NCBI GenBank assembly: GCA_964474655.1 | Contig: CAYYTU010000015.1 | Location: 1-54,039 of the forward strand | From: CAYYTU01 sp964474655 | Lineage (GTDB): Bacteria > Chloroflexota > Anaerolineae > B4-G1 | DNA length: 54,039 nt | Direction: 5' to 3' | In this document: one piece after another, positions 41,738 through 50,318 of the stretch | Position numbering within the stretch: position 1 is the first letter of the stretch | Layout of the letters: each line of letters opens with the position of its first letter | Notes under the pieces: model-generated | What the model saw: only the letters and a program-made list of their open reading frames with translations | Database searches by the model: none | Told to the model about the DNA's origin: nothing | Made by a program: the position numbers and the translations under genes

Positions 41738-43936
41738 TCACGTACCGCCCCAACCACGCGCGAAGACGGCCTCTTCCTCGCCCTCTGGGACGCGGATACG
41801 ATAGATGAGCCGGACGACTTCTGGAGCGGCGATGAAGATGATGATCAACGCCTGCACAATCGATATAATGTCGATGGGAACGCGGGCCGGCGGGGCCTGC
41901 ATCCGCTGTGCACCGGCGCGCAAGAAGCCAAACAGGAGCGAGGCCACCAGCACGCCCACCGGATGGCTTTTGCCCAACAGCGCCAGCGCAATTGAGTCGA
42001 AGCCATAGCCGGAGAAAAATGCGTTGGGCATAAAGCGAAGCACGCCCAAGACGTCGTGAGCAGCCGCCAGCCCCGCCAAGCCACCACTCAGCCCCATCGC
42101 CAGGACGAAGTTTCGCGCTACGTTCATTCCGGCTGTCCGCGCTGCGCGGGGATTGGCGCCCACCGTCCGAATCTCAAAACCCAACGTGGTCTTGAAAAGC
42201 AACCAGTAGACGAAACCGACCATCGCTATCGCCAAGAAGAGACCGATGTTGACGCGAATGGTAATATTGTTGGGAAAGATTTGAGGCAAGTAGGCACTGG
42301 GGTTAATCTCCGGGCTGACCGGCCTGGATGCGCCGGGGCGGGCCATCGGCCCGCCAACCTGGAGCAGATAATCGGCCAGGCGATAGGCGATATAGTTGAG
42401 CATAATGGTGTTGATCACCTCATGGGCGCCGGTCTTGGCTCGCAGGTAGCCGGCGATGGCGGCCCAGAGCGCACCGCCCGCCGCCCCGGCAGCCAGCGCC
42501 AGAGGCAGATGGATGATGGCGGGCAGCCCCGTCAGGCTGTATCCCACAAAGACAGAGGTCAAGCCACCGATGAAATACTGGCCCTCAGCGCCGATGTTGA
42601 ACAACCCGCAGCGGAAGCCCAGCGCCACCGCCAACCCGGCGAAGATATAGGGCGTGGAGATGCGCAAGCTCTCCGTCAAAGGACGGATGGCCCGCAACAG
42701 CTGAGCTGGATCGCCAGTCCGGAAGTAGACCTGGAATCCCTCCAGGAGGCTGGCCGGGCTACCGAAGGAGCCCTCAAAGAGCGCGACATAGGCCACGACG
42801 ATGGATCGCCAGGCCGCGATCAGGCCAGCCCCAACTCCCGACTCGAAGGCCTCCCAGACCACCGGATCGAAGGCAGCGATGAAGCCGGCCCCAATGACCA
42901 GAGCGGTGAAGATGGCCAGGAAGACTATCAAAGCGCCGTGCCAGTTCCAGGTCGTGATGCGGGCCAGAAAGCTGCGGCGCAAATCCTCGCCCGAGGGGCC
43001 CACGCGCGTGTGAAGCTCTCCGGAGCGCAATCTATCGGCTACCTCCGTGATTCTCCCCCGTACTTCTGAGGAGACAACCACGTCGGCGGCATGATAAGGC
43101 GCCAGCCCCATGCCATCGTTGGACAAGTCGAAGCTGATCGTTCCGCTCTGAAGCTTACCCTCCACGGCGCGGGTGAGAGCCTCATAGACGGCCCGATCAA
43201 CGCGCTTGACGGCGCTGGTCAACAGCTTCTCGGCGCCCGGCGCCGCTCCATTCTCGAAGGTCGTGACCCACTGGTCCTGATCGACTCCGATGACCCAGGC
43301 CCCACCCTCCGCGGCAGCCCGGATGGCCGCCGCGCCACTCTGGCCGGCAGCTGCGAAGACCACGTCGGCGCCCTGTTCCACCAGATCCTGTCCGGCCTGG
43401 CGGCCGGCCTCCACGTCAGTGAAGGAGTCCGTATGCGTCTGGACCAACTCGGCCAGACGGTTCGTGTGTTTTAGCCCATGCTCGAACCCCTTCTGGAATC
43501 TACGCACGGGGGGGATATCGACGCCACTCACAAAGCCGACCACCTCTTCCTCTGTGATCAGTCCAGCCAACGCACCAGCCAGGAAGCCGGCTTGATCCTC
43601 GGAGAAGACGATGCCGGTCACGTTATCACTTTCTGGAAGCGGCTCGTGATCGACGACGATGAAGTGGACCTCTGGGTAACGATCCGCAAGGCGCTCCACA
43701 GCCGGCCCGGTGGTAGAGCCGATGGTGACGACCAGGTTACAGCCCTGATCGATCACTTGACGGAGGTTCGAATCATACTCGGCCGGTGTCCCTGTCTCGC
43801 GGATCTCAACCGCTAGGTCGTGCTCCTCGGCGGCGCGCATCAAGCCTTCGTAGGCGTACTGGTTGAAAGTACCATCCTCGACGTGGCCTACGTCGGTGAC
43901 CAAACCTACTCGCAGATCGTCAGGCAATGGGGGCAC
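41738..43936 (-). CDS. BMP-type substrate-binding domain fused to ABC permease
   Basis: 732 residues. Residues 8-~310 are a BMP/PnrA-type periplasmic-binding domain (TDVGHVEDGTFNQYAYEG, VVTIGSTTGPAV, GVDQDQWVTTF) that normally binds nucleosides outside the cell as a lipoprotein. Residues ~332-732 are a nucleoside-type ABC permease: membrane segment from 334, FNIGAEGQYFIGGL, the FEIRTVGANPRAARTAGM coupling loop and FDSIALALLGKSHPVG. GTG start at 43936, 6 nt after AGGAGG and overlapping the ATPase gene by 17 bp. There is no signal peptide, and Arg-rich LRRSFLARITTW precedes the first membrane segment, so by the positive-inside rule the binding domain should lie in the cytoplasm. That would be unusual for the family. 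Confidence 0.88.
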   Translation of the reverse strand: MPPLPDDLRVGLVTDVGHVEDGTFNQYAYEGLMRAAEEHDLAVEIRETGTPAEYDSNLRQVIDQGCNLVVTIGSTTGPAVERLADRYPEVHFIVVDHEPLPESDNVTGIVFSEDQAGFLAGALAGLITEEEVVGFVSGVDIPPVRRFQKGFEHGLKHTNRLAELVQTHTDSFTDVEAGRQAGQDLVEQGADVVFAAAGQSGAAAIRAAAEGGAWVIGVDQDQWVTTFENGAAPGAEKLLTSAVKRVDRAVYEALTRAVEGKLQSGTISFDLSNDGMGLAPYHAADVVVSSEVRGRITEVADRLRSGELHTRVGPSGEDLRRSFLARITTWNWHGALIVFLAIFTALVIGAGFIAAFDPVVWEAFESGVGAGLIAAWRSIVVAYVALFEGSFGSPASLLEGFQVYFRTGDPAQLLRAIRPLTESLRISTPYIFAGLAVALGFRCGLFNIGAEGQYFIGGLTSVFVGYSLTGLPAIIHLPLALAAGAAGGALWAAIAGYLRAKTGAHEVINTIMLNYIAYRLADYLLQVGGPMARPGASRPVSPEINPSAYLPQIFPNNITIRVNIGLFLAIAMVGFVYWLLFKTTLGFEIRTVGANPRAARTAGMNVARNFVLAMGLSGGLAGLAAAHDVLGVLRFMPNAFFSGYGFDSIALALLGKSHPVGVLVASLLFGFLRAGAQRMQAPPARVPIDIISIVQALIIIFIAAPEVVRLIYRIRVPEGEEEAVFARGWGGT

Positions 43937-45485
43937 CAGCTGCCTCCTTTCGATGCTCGTTGACGCCCGCCATCAAAAGACCGATTTCCTCCCGAGTGGC
44001 GTCCTCGGCGGGCAAGATGTCCACAATTTCGCCTTCATACATCACAGCGATGAGGTCAGAGAGCGCCATCACCTCGTCCAGCTCCGAAGAGACCAGAAGG
44101 ATGGCCGTACCGTCATCGCGCTTTTCGATGATGCGGCGATGAATATACTCTATTGATCCCACGTCCAGGCCGCGGGTGGGCTGGGAAGCGATGAGTAGAT
44201 CAATCGGACGGGAGAACTCGCGGGCAACGATCACTTTCTGCTGATTGCCGCCCGACAGATTGGAGACCGGCGTCATTACGCTAGGCGTACGCACGTCGAA
44301 CTCCCGCACGCGATTTTCCGCCGCCTCCAGGATCATCTTCTTATTCATGATACCCAGGTGAGCGAAGGGTGGGACGTAGTAGGTGTTAAGAACCAGGTTA
44401 TCGGCCACAGGGAAGCTGAGCACCAGCCCATCCTTCTGTCGATCCTCCGGCACATGAGCCACGCCGCGTTTCAAGATCTCACGCGGTGACGCGCCAGTGA
44501 GATCCTGCCCTAGAATACGCACTTGACCGGCATCCACCTCACGCAGGCCAGTTAAGGCCTCGACCAGCTCTTTCTGGCCATTGCCCTGGACGCCCGCGAT
44601 CCCCACGATCTGTCCACCACACACGTCCAGGGAGAGGTCTTTGACCGCCACCCGGTCGCGGTCGTCCCTCACGCGGAGATTATCCACTTTCAGCACCACC
44701 TCTTCAGCATAAGCGATCTCTTTATCCACCTGGAGCACGACCTCGCGCCCGACCATCATCGCGGCCAGCTGACCGGTGTCCGTCTCCTCTGGACGGGTGG
44801 TTCCCACCACGCGCCCATTGCGCAATACCGTGATACGATCGGCCAGCGCCATCACCTCCTTCAATTTGTGGGTGATGAAGATGACCGATTTCCCCTGTTC
44901 GACCAGTGATCGCACGACTTTGAAGAACTCTTCGACTTCCTGGGGGGTCAGCACGGCCGTCGGCTCGTCCAAGATCAGGATGTCGGCCTCGCGATAAAGC
45001 AGCTTGATAATCTCCACCCGCTGCTGAATCCCCACCGCCAGATCCTCGATGTAAGCATCCGGGTCCACGGCCAAGCCATACTGTTGAGAGAGATGCCGGA
45101 TACGCTCGGCGGCCTGGGCCCGATCGAGGAAGACGCCATTCTTGATCGTTTCATTGCCAAGCATCACGTTCTCGGTCACGGTCAAGACCGGCACTAACAT
45201 AAAATGCTGATGGACCATCCCGACGCCCTGGTCGATGGCATCGTTGGGATCTTCAATTTTCACCCGTTGACCGCGAATGTAAATAGCGCCCTCGTCCTGG
45301 GTATAGAGCCCGTAGAGGACGTTCATCAGCGTGGTCTTGCCGGCCCCATTCTCTCCCAAAAGGGCATGGATCTCGCCTTCTCGCAACGTCAAGTCGATAT
45401 GATCGTTGGCCAAGACGCCCGGAAAGGCCTTCGTTATACCGCGCAGCTCCAACACCGGAGGCGATGCATTATGATTTGAGGCCAT
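43920..45485 (-). CDS. ABC transporter ATP-binding protein, double domain (nucleoside/sugar type)
   Basis: 521 residues with two ABC domains in one chain, as in RbsA/NupO/YufO. First domain: GENGAGKTTLMN Walker A, LAVGIQQRVEIIKLL signature, ILILDEPTAVLTPQE Walker B. Second domain: degenerate Walker A GVQGNGQKELVE (no Lys-Ser/Thr), NLSGGNQQKVIVAREF, and SQPTRGLDVGS. The degeneracy of the second site is normal for this subfamily. Energises import through the two permease polypeptides. AAGGAGA lies 6 nt before the ATG. First gene of the operon, about 120 nt downstream of a consensus promoter. Confidence 0.93.
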   Translation of the reverse strand: MASNHNASPPVLELRGITKAFPGVLANDHIDLTLREGEIHALLGENGAGKTTLMNVLYGLYTQDEGAIYIRGQRVKIEDPNDAIDQGVGMVHQHFMLVPVLTVTENVMLGNETIKNGVFLDRAQAAERIRHLSQQYGLAVDPDAYIEDLAVGIQQRVEIIKLLYREADILILDEPTAVLTPQEVEEFFKVVRSLVEQGKSVIFITHKLKEVMALADRITVLRNGRVVGTTRPEETDTGQLAAMMVGREVVLQVDKEIAYAEEVVLKVDNLRVRDDRDRVAVKDLSLDVCGGQIVGIAGVQGNGQKELVEALTGLREVDAGQVRILGQDLTGASPREILKRGVAHVPEDRQKDGLVLSFPVADNLVLNTYYVPPFAHLGIMNKKMILEAAENRVREFDVRTPSVMTPVSNLSGGNQQKVIVAREFSRPIDLLIASQPTRGLDVGSIEYIHRRIIEKRDDGTAILLVSSELDEVMALSDLIAVMYEGEIVDILPAEDATREEIGLLMAGVNEHRKEAAGAPIA

Positions 45486-45611
45486 AGATGTCTCCTTGAT
45501 GTAACCATCTGACAGTTTATATCATCGGCGCCATCTTTGCAGACGGGCATATGCGTTTCAAGGCTCCGTTTCAGACTTAGGGGTATGAGCTCACAATCAA
45601 GCTCAGCGGTT

Positions 45612-45639
45612 AGTATATGGAAAACCGGGGGGATGTCAA
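45612..45639 (-). promoter_or_regulatory. promoter of the BMP/nucleoside ABC operon
   Basis: Minus strand: consensus TTGACA (complement of 45634-45639), 16-bp spacer, TATACT (complement of 45612-45617). Start expected near 45605, giving a ~120-nt leader. No purine riboswitch core was found in the leader. Confidence 0.65.
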
Positions 45640-45690
45640 GACGCCGCTTACACATCACCATCCCGCGCAACCGCCCAACGGCCAAAGCGG

Positions 45691-45719
45691 TTGTCGAAAT
45701 AGAGTATCTCTGGTATTAT
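45691..45719 (+). promoter_or_regulatory. promoter of the UbiA-type gene
   Basis: TTGTCG at 45691-45696, 17-bp spacer, TATTAT at 45714-45719 with TGG directly upstream (extended -10). Leader of about 60 nt. Divergent from the ABC operon promoter. Confidence 0.6.
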
Positions 45720-45784
45720 CGCATAGGCCTTCTGCACATCCGCACATCGTTTGACATTCATCTTGTCTCCAGAGGAGGAGTTTT

Positions 45785-46657
45785 GTGTTCATCGGACTGA
45801 TCAAAACAATGCGCCCCCGGCAGTGGATCAAAAACGTATTTATCTTCGCACCGTTGATCTTCGACGTCAAGCTCTTCAAAGCCCACCATCTGGCCTCGAC
45901 TGTAGCCGGGTTCTTCTTGCTCTGCTTGATCTCAGGCACCGTCTATATCATCAACGACTTGGCCGACATCGAAGAGGACCGCAACCATCCCAAGAAGCGG
46001 CATCGTCCGTTACCGGCAGGCGAGCTCGACGTTGGAGTGGCAAGAGCGGCCGCGGTCGTCTTCCCGCTGGTCGGGATTCCGCTCGGCTTTCTGCTCCATC
46101 CGATCTTCGGCGGTATCCTGGTCAGCTACCTGGCGATTCAGATCGGTTATTCCTTTGGCCTTAAAGATATCGTCATCATCGACGTCATGCTGGTGGCCAG
46201 CGGCTTTCTCCTGCGGGTGGCATCGGGAGTGCCCCTGGTGGATGCAGAGCGGTTTTCGCCCTGGCTTTACATCTGTATGACCCTGCTGGCGCTGCTGATC
46301 GGCTTCGGCAAGCGACGACACGAGCTGGCCCTGCTGAAGGAATACGCAGCGGGCCACCGCCACAGCCTGGAGGACTACAACATCCCGTTCCTCGATCACG
46401 TCATCAGCATCCTGACCGCCTCTACACTCTTAGCCTACGCGCTCTATACATTCTCCGCGCCCAACCTGCCCTCCAACCACACTATGATGCTGACCATCCC
46501 TTTCGTCTTATACGGCATCTTCCGCTACATCTGGCTGATCCACGTGCGAGAAATGGGCGGCGCACCGGAGGAGATTGTACTCTCTGACCGCCCCTTACAG
46601 ATCACGATTATGCTATGGGGTATAGCAGTTGTGCTAGTATTGTACATATTAGATTGA
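45785..46657 (+). CDS. UbiA-family prenyltransferase (decaprenyl-phosphate phosphoribosyltransferase-like)
   Basis: 290 residues, about 8-9 membrane segments. N-terminal MRPRQWIKNVFIFAPL and the NDLADIEEDRNHPKKRHRPL block (Asp-rich metal/diphosphate motif, NDxxDxxxD) match the UbiA branch that moves 5-phosphoribosyl from PRPP to polyprenyl phosphate; a second motif region lies at GLKDIVIIDVMLVASGFLLR. In Mycobacterium this makes the precursor of decaprenylphosphoryl-arabinose for wall arabinan. The role in this lineage is not known. GTG start at 45785 with GAGGAG about 6 nt upstream. Followed by two membrane-protein genes. Confidence 0.88.
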   Translation: MFIGLIKTMRPRQWIKNVFIFAPLIFDVKLFKAHHLASTVAGFFLLCLISGTVYIINDLADIEEDRNHPKKRHRPLPAGELDVGVARAAAVVFPLVGIPLGFLLHPIFGGILVSYLAIQIGYSFGLKDIVIIDVMLVASGFLLRVASGVPLVDAERFSPWLYICMTLLALLIGFGKRRHELALLKEYAAGHRHSLEDYNIPFLDHVISILTASTLLAYALYTFSAPNLPSNHTMMLTIPFVLYGIFRYIWLIHVREMGGAPEEIVLSDRPLQITIMLWGIAVVLVLYILD

Positions 46658-46670
46658 TAAGGAGGTAGCA

Positions 46671-47312
46671 ATGAATCGCTCGAAGCAACGCATTCTCTGG
46701 GGATTGCTGTTGATCGCCGGAGGCACCCTGTTCCTGCTCCAAAACCTGGAGCTGTTGACAATCGCCCCCTTGATCTGGCCCTTCTTCTTTGGCGCAGCAG
46801 GGCTGGCCTTCCTCATAGTCTTCCTATCCAATCTGCGCGAACATTGGTGGGCCGCAATTCCCGGCTTCACGCTGCTGGGATTGATGGGCTCAACTGGCCT
46901 GGAGGAGCTCGCCCCCGAGCTCACTGACGTCTGGAGCGGTGCCTTCTTCCTGGGCAGCATCGGGATCAGCTTCTGGGTTATCTACCTGGTCAACCGAGAC
47001 CATTGGTGGGCCGTGATCCCCGGCGGCGTGCTGTTGACGCTGGCGGCGATCACCCCGCTTTCAACCACCTTGCCAGGCCTGGAATCCGGCGGCGTCCTCT
47101 TCATGGGGCTGGGACTGACGTTCGCCCTGTTATCGCTTCTGCCTACCTCGGAGGGACGGATGAAGTGGCCCCTGATCCCGGCTGCAGTGTTGCTGGTGAT
47201 GGGATTACTGATCATCGCCTCCGCCGAGGCACTTCTTAGCTATCTCTGGCCGGTGGCCCTGATCCTGGGCGGGCTCTACTTGCTCCTGCGAGCCCTGGGC
47301 ACCCGGCAATAG
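46671..47312 (+). CDS. hypothetical membrane protein with internal repeats
   Basis: 213 residues, about 7-8 hydrophobic segments, Trp-rich. Three copies of a short unit can be seen: REHWWAAIPGFTLLGLMG, RDHWWAVIPGGVLLTLAA and RMKWPLIPAAVLLVMG, each at the start of a membrane hairpin, suggesting internal duplication. The opening ILWGLLLIAGGTLFLLQNL and closing LWPVALILGGLYLLLRAL pieces resemble the LiaI/LiaF-TM (DUF5668) type hairpin found also in the next gene. No enzymatic motif. AAGGAGG lies 5 nt before the ATG, 13 bp after the UbiA-type gene. Probably an envelope-stress-type membrane protein; function unknown. Confidence 0.8.
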   Translation: MNRSKQRILWGLLLIAGGTLFLLQNLELLTIAPLIWPFFFGAAGLAFLIVFLSNLREHWWAAIPGFTLLGLMGSTGLEELAPELTDVWSGAFFLGSIGISFWVIYLVNRDHWWAVIPGGVLLTLAAITPLSTTLPGLESGGVLFMGLGLTFALLSLLPTSEGRMKWPLIPAAVLLVMGLLIIASAEALLSYLWPVALILGGLYLLLRALGTRQ

Positions 47313-47397
47313 AATCCCACGCGTCGAACCACCAAGCGCTTGATTGGGAAATCACCCAGCCATACGGAAAGATCAGCATCTGACAGGAGGCGAATGA

Positions 47398-48387
47398 ATG
47401 AACGAACAGCCATCCGATGGACGAATAAAAGGACGAATGGACCAGCAAACCGACGCACAAAAGGGCGAACCGACAGACGAAACATCAAGAGGAGACGGAA
47501 TCGTTGGGCCCGTGCTGCTGATCGGCCTGGGGCTCATCCTCCTGCTAAGGAATATGGGGCTGCTCGATTGGAACGTCTGGGAGATTATCTCCCGTCTGTG
47601 GCCCGTCTTGCTTGTCATCGCCGGGCTGGATATGTTGATCGGGCACCGATCGGTGTGGGGCTCGCTGCTGGCGCTGGTGTTGACAGCTGCCATCATCGGC
47701 GGGGCGATCTGGCTGTTCAGAACCGAGCTGGACACAGAAGCAGAATCCATCCGGTCGATCGAACAACCACTAGAAGAAGCCCGGCAGGCCAAAGTGAACT
47801 TGGAGCCGGGCATCGGCACATTACGAATCGACGGCGGACAAGAGACCAATACGCTGGTCGCGGGCACCATTCGCATGGGGTCGCTACAATCGCTACAGCG
47901 GGAATTCTCGGTCACGAACGGCCGAGCTCTCTTCACCCTTCGCAACGAGGGGGTCTCCTTTGGACCTTTTTCGAGTGGCGGGAGCAGCCAACCCAGCTGG
48001 GACCTGGAGCTCAACCCCCGCATCCCCCTTTCAATGACCGTCGACGTGGGCATCGGCGAGCTCTACCTGGACGCGAGAGGCCTGACGACGAGCCGTCTGG
48101 AGGCAAGTATGGGTATAGGGCAAACAATCATCATCCTGCCCTCCCAGGGCGACTTCGAAGCCACAGTGGAGGGAGCGATTGGACGCACCCTGGTCTACGT
48201 GCCGGAGCAGCTTTCCACACGCATACGCCTGGACACCGGACTGGCCGGCCGGCAGTTGCCCGCCACTTACCGCTGCGACGCCAACGTCTGCACATCCCCC
48301 AGCTACGAAACCGACGATGAACACGTCGAGTTGGTGCTGATTCAAGCCATCGGCCACATCTCCGTACTGCCGCTGGCGACGGAGTAA
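47398..48387 (+). CDS. LiaF-like membrane protein (TM hairpins + toastrack-type domain)
   Basis: 329 residues. A charged cytoplasmic N-tail (~1-33); membrane segments GPVLLIGLGLILLLRNM, LWPVLLVIAGLDMLIG and LLALVLTAAIIGGAIWLF; then a beta-rich C-terminal domain (~130-329) with repeating NLEPGIGTLRIDGG / MTVDVGIGELYLDA / LEASMGIGQTIIILP strands. That is the LiaF/DUF4097-like 'toastrack' beta-helix pattern. LiaF proteins modulate envelope-stress two-component systems, and related proteins occur widely without one. No liaRS-type genes are next to it. AGGAGG lies 7 nt before the ATG. Confidence 0.82.
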   Translation: MNEQPSDGRIKGRMDQQTDAQKGEPTDETSRGDGIVGPVLLIGLGLILLLRNMGLLDWNVWEIISRLWPVLLVIAGLDMLIGHRSVWGSLLALVLTAAIIGGAIWLFRTELDTEAESIRSIEQPLEEARQAKVNLEPGIGTLRIDGGQETNTLVAGTIRMGSLQSLQREFSVTNGRALFTLRNEGVSFGPFSSGGSSQPSWDLELNPRIPLSMTVDVGIGELYLDARGLTTSRLEASMGIGQTIIILPSQGDFEATVEGAIGRTLVYVPEQLSTRIRLDTGLAGRQLPATYRCDANVCTSPSYETDDEHVELVLIQAIGHISVLPLATE

Positions 48388-48477
48388 CCGATAACCTCAT
48401 CGGTCTGCTGAAACGAGAAGGTTTGGAAACCCAGCATCCCATCGCCCTGGTCGAGGCGCGTTCGTCGACATCTGCTC

Positions 48478-48496
48478 CGATGTGGGAGCCACATCG
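48478..48496. repeat. perfect 8-bp inverted repeat, 3-nt loop
   Basis: CGATGTGG-GAG-CCACATCG lies between the LiaF-like and VOC genes. There is no T-run after it, so an operator or a weak hairpin is as likely as a terminator. The remaining intergenic bases (48388-48563) show no other feature. Confidence 0.45.
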
Positions 48497-48563
48497 ACGA
48501 TGCTGACCGACCCTGGAAGGGCAACCGCTGATTGGCCCTGCTGACGATTAACGGAGGTGCATC

Positions 48564-48971
48564 ATCAACAATCATACCAAAAGCACACCGCTCCCCATCG
48601 AACATCACATCACGTTCGTCTACACCCGCGATCTCGCAACGACGGCAGATTTCTACGAGGACGTGCTGGGCTTGCCGCTGGCGCTCGATCAGGGCGATTG
48701 TCGCATCTACCAGGTCAGTGAAGGAGGGTTCCTTGGCTTCTGCCAGCGCGAGGAGACTCCTCAACAGCCGGGAGGCATCATCCTAACCCTGGTGACGGAC
48801 GCGGTCAATCAATGTTACGATTACCTGCGCCAACAAGGGGTGACGTTCGAGAAGCCCCCCACGTACAACCCCGATTATGATATCTACCATTGCTTCTTGC
48901 GCGATCCCAACGGCTATCTGATCGAAATTCAGCGCTTCGATGACCCGGCCTGGCACAAGGCAGTGAACTGA
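48564..48971 (+). CDS. VOC (glyoxalase-fold) protein with probable ATC start
   Basis: 135 residues if read from the ATC at 48564, 6 nt after GGAGG (48553-48557). The frame is closed upstream by a TAA at 48549-48551, and no ATG, GTG or TTG occurs before the GTG at 48663. That GTG would remove the opening strand PIEHHITFVYTRDLATTADFYED, which contains the first metal-ligand-type His and helix of the fold. Later landmarks: VLGLPLALDQGD, GGIILTLVTDA, and the closing FLRDPNGYLIEIQRF with the usual late Glu. So either a rare ATC start, a start codon lost by mutation, or a sequencing error. Likely a metal-dependent dioxygenase, lyase or resistance-type VOC protein; substrate unknown. Confidence 0.75.
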   Translation: MNNHTKSTPLPIEHHITFVYTRDLATTADFYEDVLGLPLALDQGDCRIYQVSEGGFLGFCQREETPQQPGGIILTLVTDAVNQCYDYLRQQGVTFEKPPTYNPDYDIYHCFLRDPNGYLIEIQRFDDPAWHKAVN

Positions 48972-48981
48972 ACCACACCAG

Positions 48982-50262
48982 ATGAAACACCATTCGCCAG
49001 ACGATCAAGCTCCGGGCTCAGAACCTGTGTCAACCGTCCGTTCGTTCCGGGAGCAGCTGCTGATCGCGTTCCTGGGACGCACGGTGACGAACACCTCGTT
49101 CCGCATCGTCTACCCCTTCTTGCCCAGCCTAGCGCGGGGATTGAGCATCCCGCTAAAAGTAGCCAGCCTGCTGGTCACACTACGCATGGCGGCCGGTCTG
49201 GGCACGCCGTTCTTCGGGGCCCTGGCGGATCGCCTGGGCCGCCGCCGTGTGATGGTCGCCGCGCTCCTGCTCTCCTCAGTGGCGAGCCTGATGCTGGCTG
49301 GCGGAGGGACCTTCGCGGCCGGGGTCGCCGCGTTTGCACTCTACGGGGTGGTGAAAGCGCTCTATGATCCGGCCGTGCATGCCTACGTCGGCGATGCCAT
49401 CCCCTACCGTGAGCGCGGGCGCGCCGTCGGCATCGTCGAGCTCTCGTGGTCCGGCGCCTGGCTGCTGGGCGTACCCGCCTCGGGCCTTCTGATCGAGCAT
49501 TTCGGCTGGCGCGCGCCCTGGACCGCCCTGATCGCGCTGGGCCTGATCGGCGCCGGACTCACGCACCACGGCCTGCCGCCCATCCCTCGCTCCAACATCG
49601 ACGGCGATGGAGGGGACTTCGCCCTCTCAATCGTCAAGACTTGGCGCACCCTGCTGAGCCGTCGGGTGGTCGTCTTCTTGATGCTGACCGCACTCTTCCT
49701 CATCCTGGCAATTGAGATTCCCTTCATCGTCTATGGCGCCTGGCTAGAATCGACGTTCGGCCTGAGCTTTGGAGCGCTCGGCCTGGCCTCCACCGTCGTC
49801 GGCGTCTCTGAGGCCACCGCCGAGCTGGGCACAACCGTCATCACAGATCGGCTGGGGAAGCGGCGCAGCGTGATGGTCGGGCTGACCGGGTTGATCGTCA
49901 GTCTCTTCGCGCTGCCGTGGCTCACCGAGCTAGGATTAGTGGCAGCGCTGAGTGGAGTGGTAGCGATGATGCTGACGTTCGAGTTCGCCATCGTTTCGCT
50001 CTTGCCGCTGGCGACGGAGCTCGCGCCAGACGCTCGCGCCTCGCTGCTGGCGCTGACGCTCTCAATGTTCAGCCTGGCGCGACTGATAGGTGGACCTGTG
50101 GGGGGATGGCTCTGGCGGGGAGAAGGGATCGAGATCAACGCCACGCTGGGCGCCTTTTGCGGGCTGCTGGCGATGGGCTTCCTGGCCTTCGGGGTCCCAG
50201 AAGTGCGCAGTTCGGACACTCCCCCTCTCAGCGCCTCTAATGAGAGCCAGCGGTCGAGTTGA
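48982..50262 (+). CDS. MFS transporter
   Basis: 426 residues, about 12 hydrophobic segments. The loop 2-3 motif GALADRLGRRRVMVAAL (family motif G-x-x-x-D-R-x-G-R-R) is present, and a related TDRLGKRRSVMVGL lies after segment 8 in the second half, showing the two-fold repeat. N-terminal ~30 residues are cytoplasmic. Drug or metabolite exporters share this form; no substrate can be named. The ATG is 10 bp after the VOC gene stop, so the two may be co-transcribed, as resistance VOC-MFS pairs often are. Convergent with kptA, 56 bp apart. Confidence 0.88.
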   Translation: MKHHSPDDQAPGSEPVSTVRSFREQLLIAFLGRTVTNTSFRIVYPFLPSLARGLSIPLKVASLLVTLRMAAGLGTPFFGALADRLGRRRVMVAALLLSSVASLMLAGGGTFAAGVAAFALYGVVKALYDPAVHAYVGDAIPYRERGRAVGIVELSWSGAWLLGVPASGLLIEHFGWRAPWTALIALGLIGAGLTHHGLPPIPRSNIDGDGGDFALSIVKTWRTLLSRRVVVFLMLTALFLILAIEIPFIVYGAWLESTFGLSFGALGLASTVVGVSEATAELGTTVITDRLGKRRSVMVGLTGLIVSLFALPWLTELGLVAALSGVVAMMLTFEFAIVSLLPLATELAPDARASLLALTLSMFSLARLIGGPVGGWLWRGEGIEINATLGAFCGLLAMGFLAFGVPEVRSSDTPPLSASNESQRSS

Positions 50263-50318
50263 GGAAGAGACGGATCTCGGACAGATCGTGCGCCGGGACA
50301 CCTTCGGTTCAGATCAAA

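Noticed and set aside
42056..43069. 337-codon plus-strand frame opposite the BMP-permease fusion
   Set aside because: Low-complexity Gln/Arg/Gly-rich shadow with no recognisable domain.
45486..45605. Purine riboswitch ahead of the nucleoside-type ABC operon
   Set aside because: The context is suggestive, but the conserved three-way-junction and loop-loop sequences were not found in the leader.
48663..48971. GTG at 48663 as start of the VOC gene
   Set aside because: It would delete the first strand and helix of the fold and has no ribosome site; the ATC at 48564 fits better.
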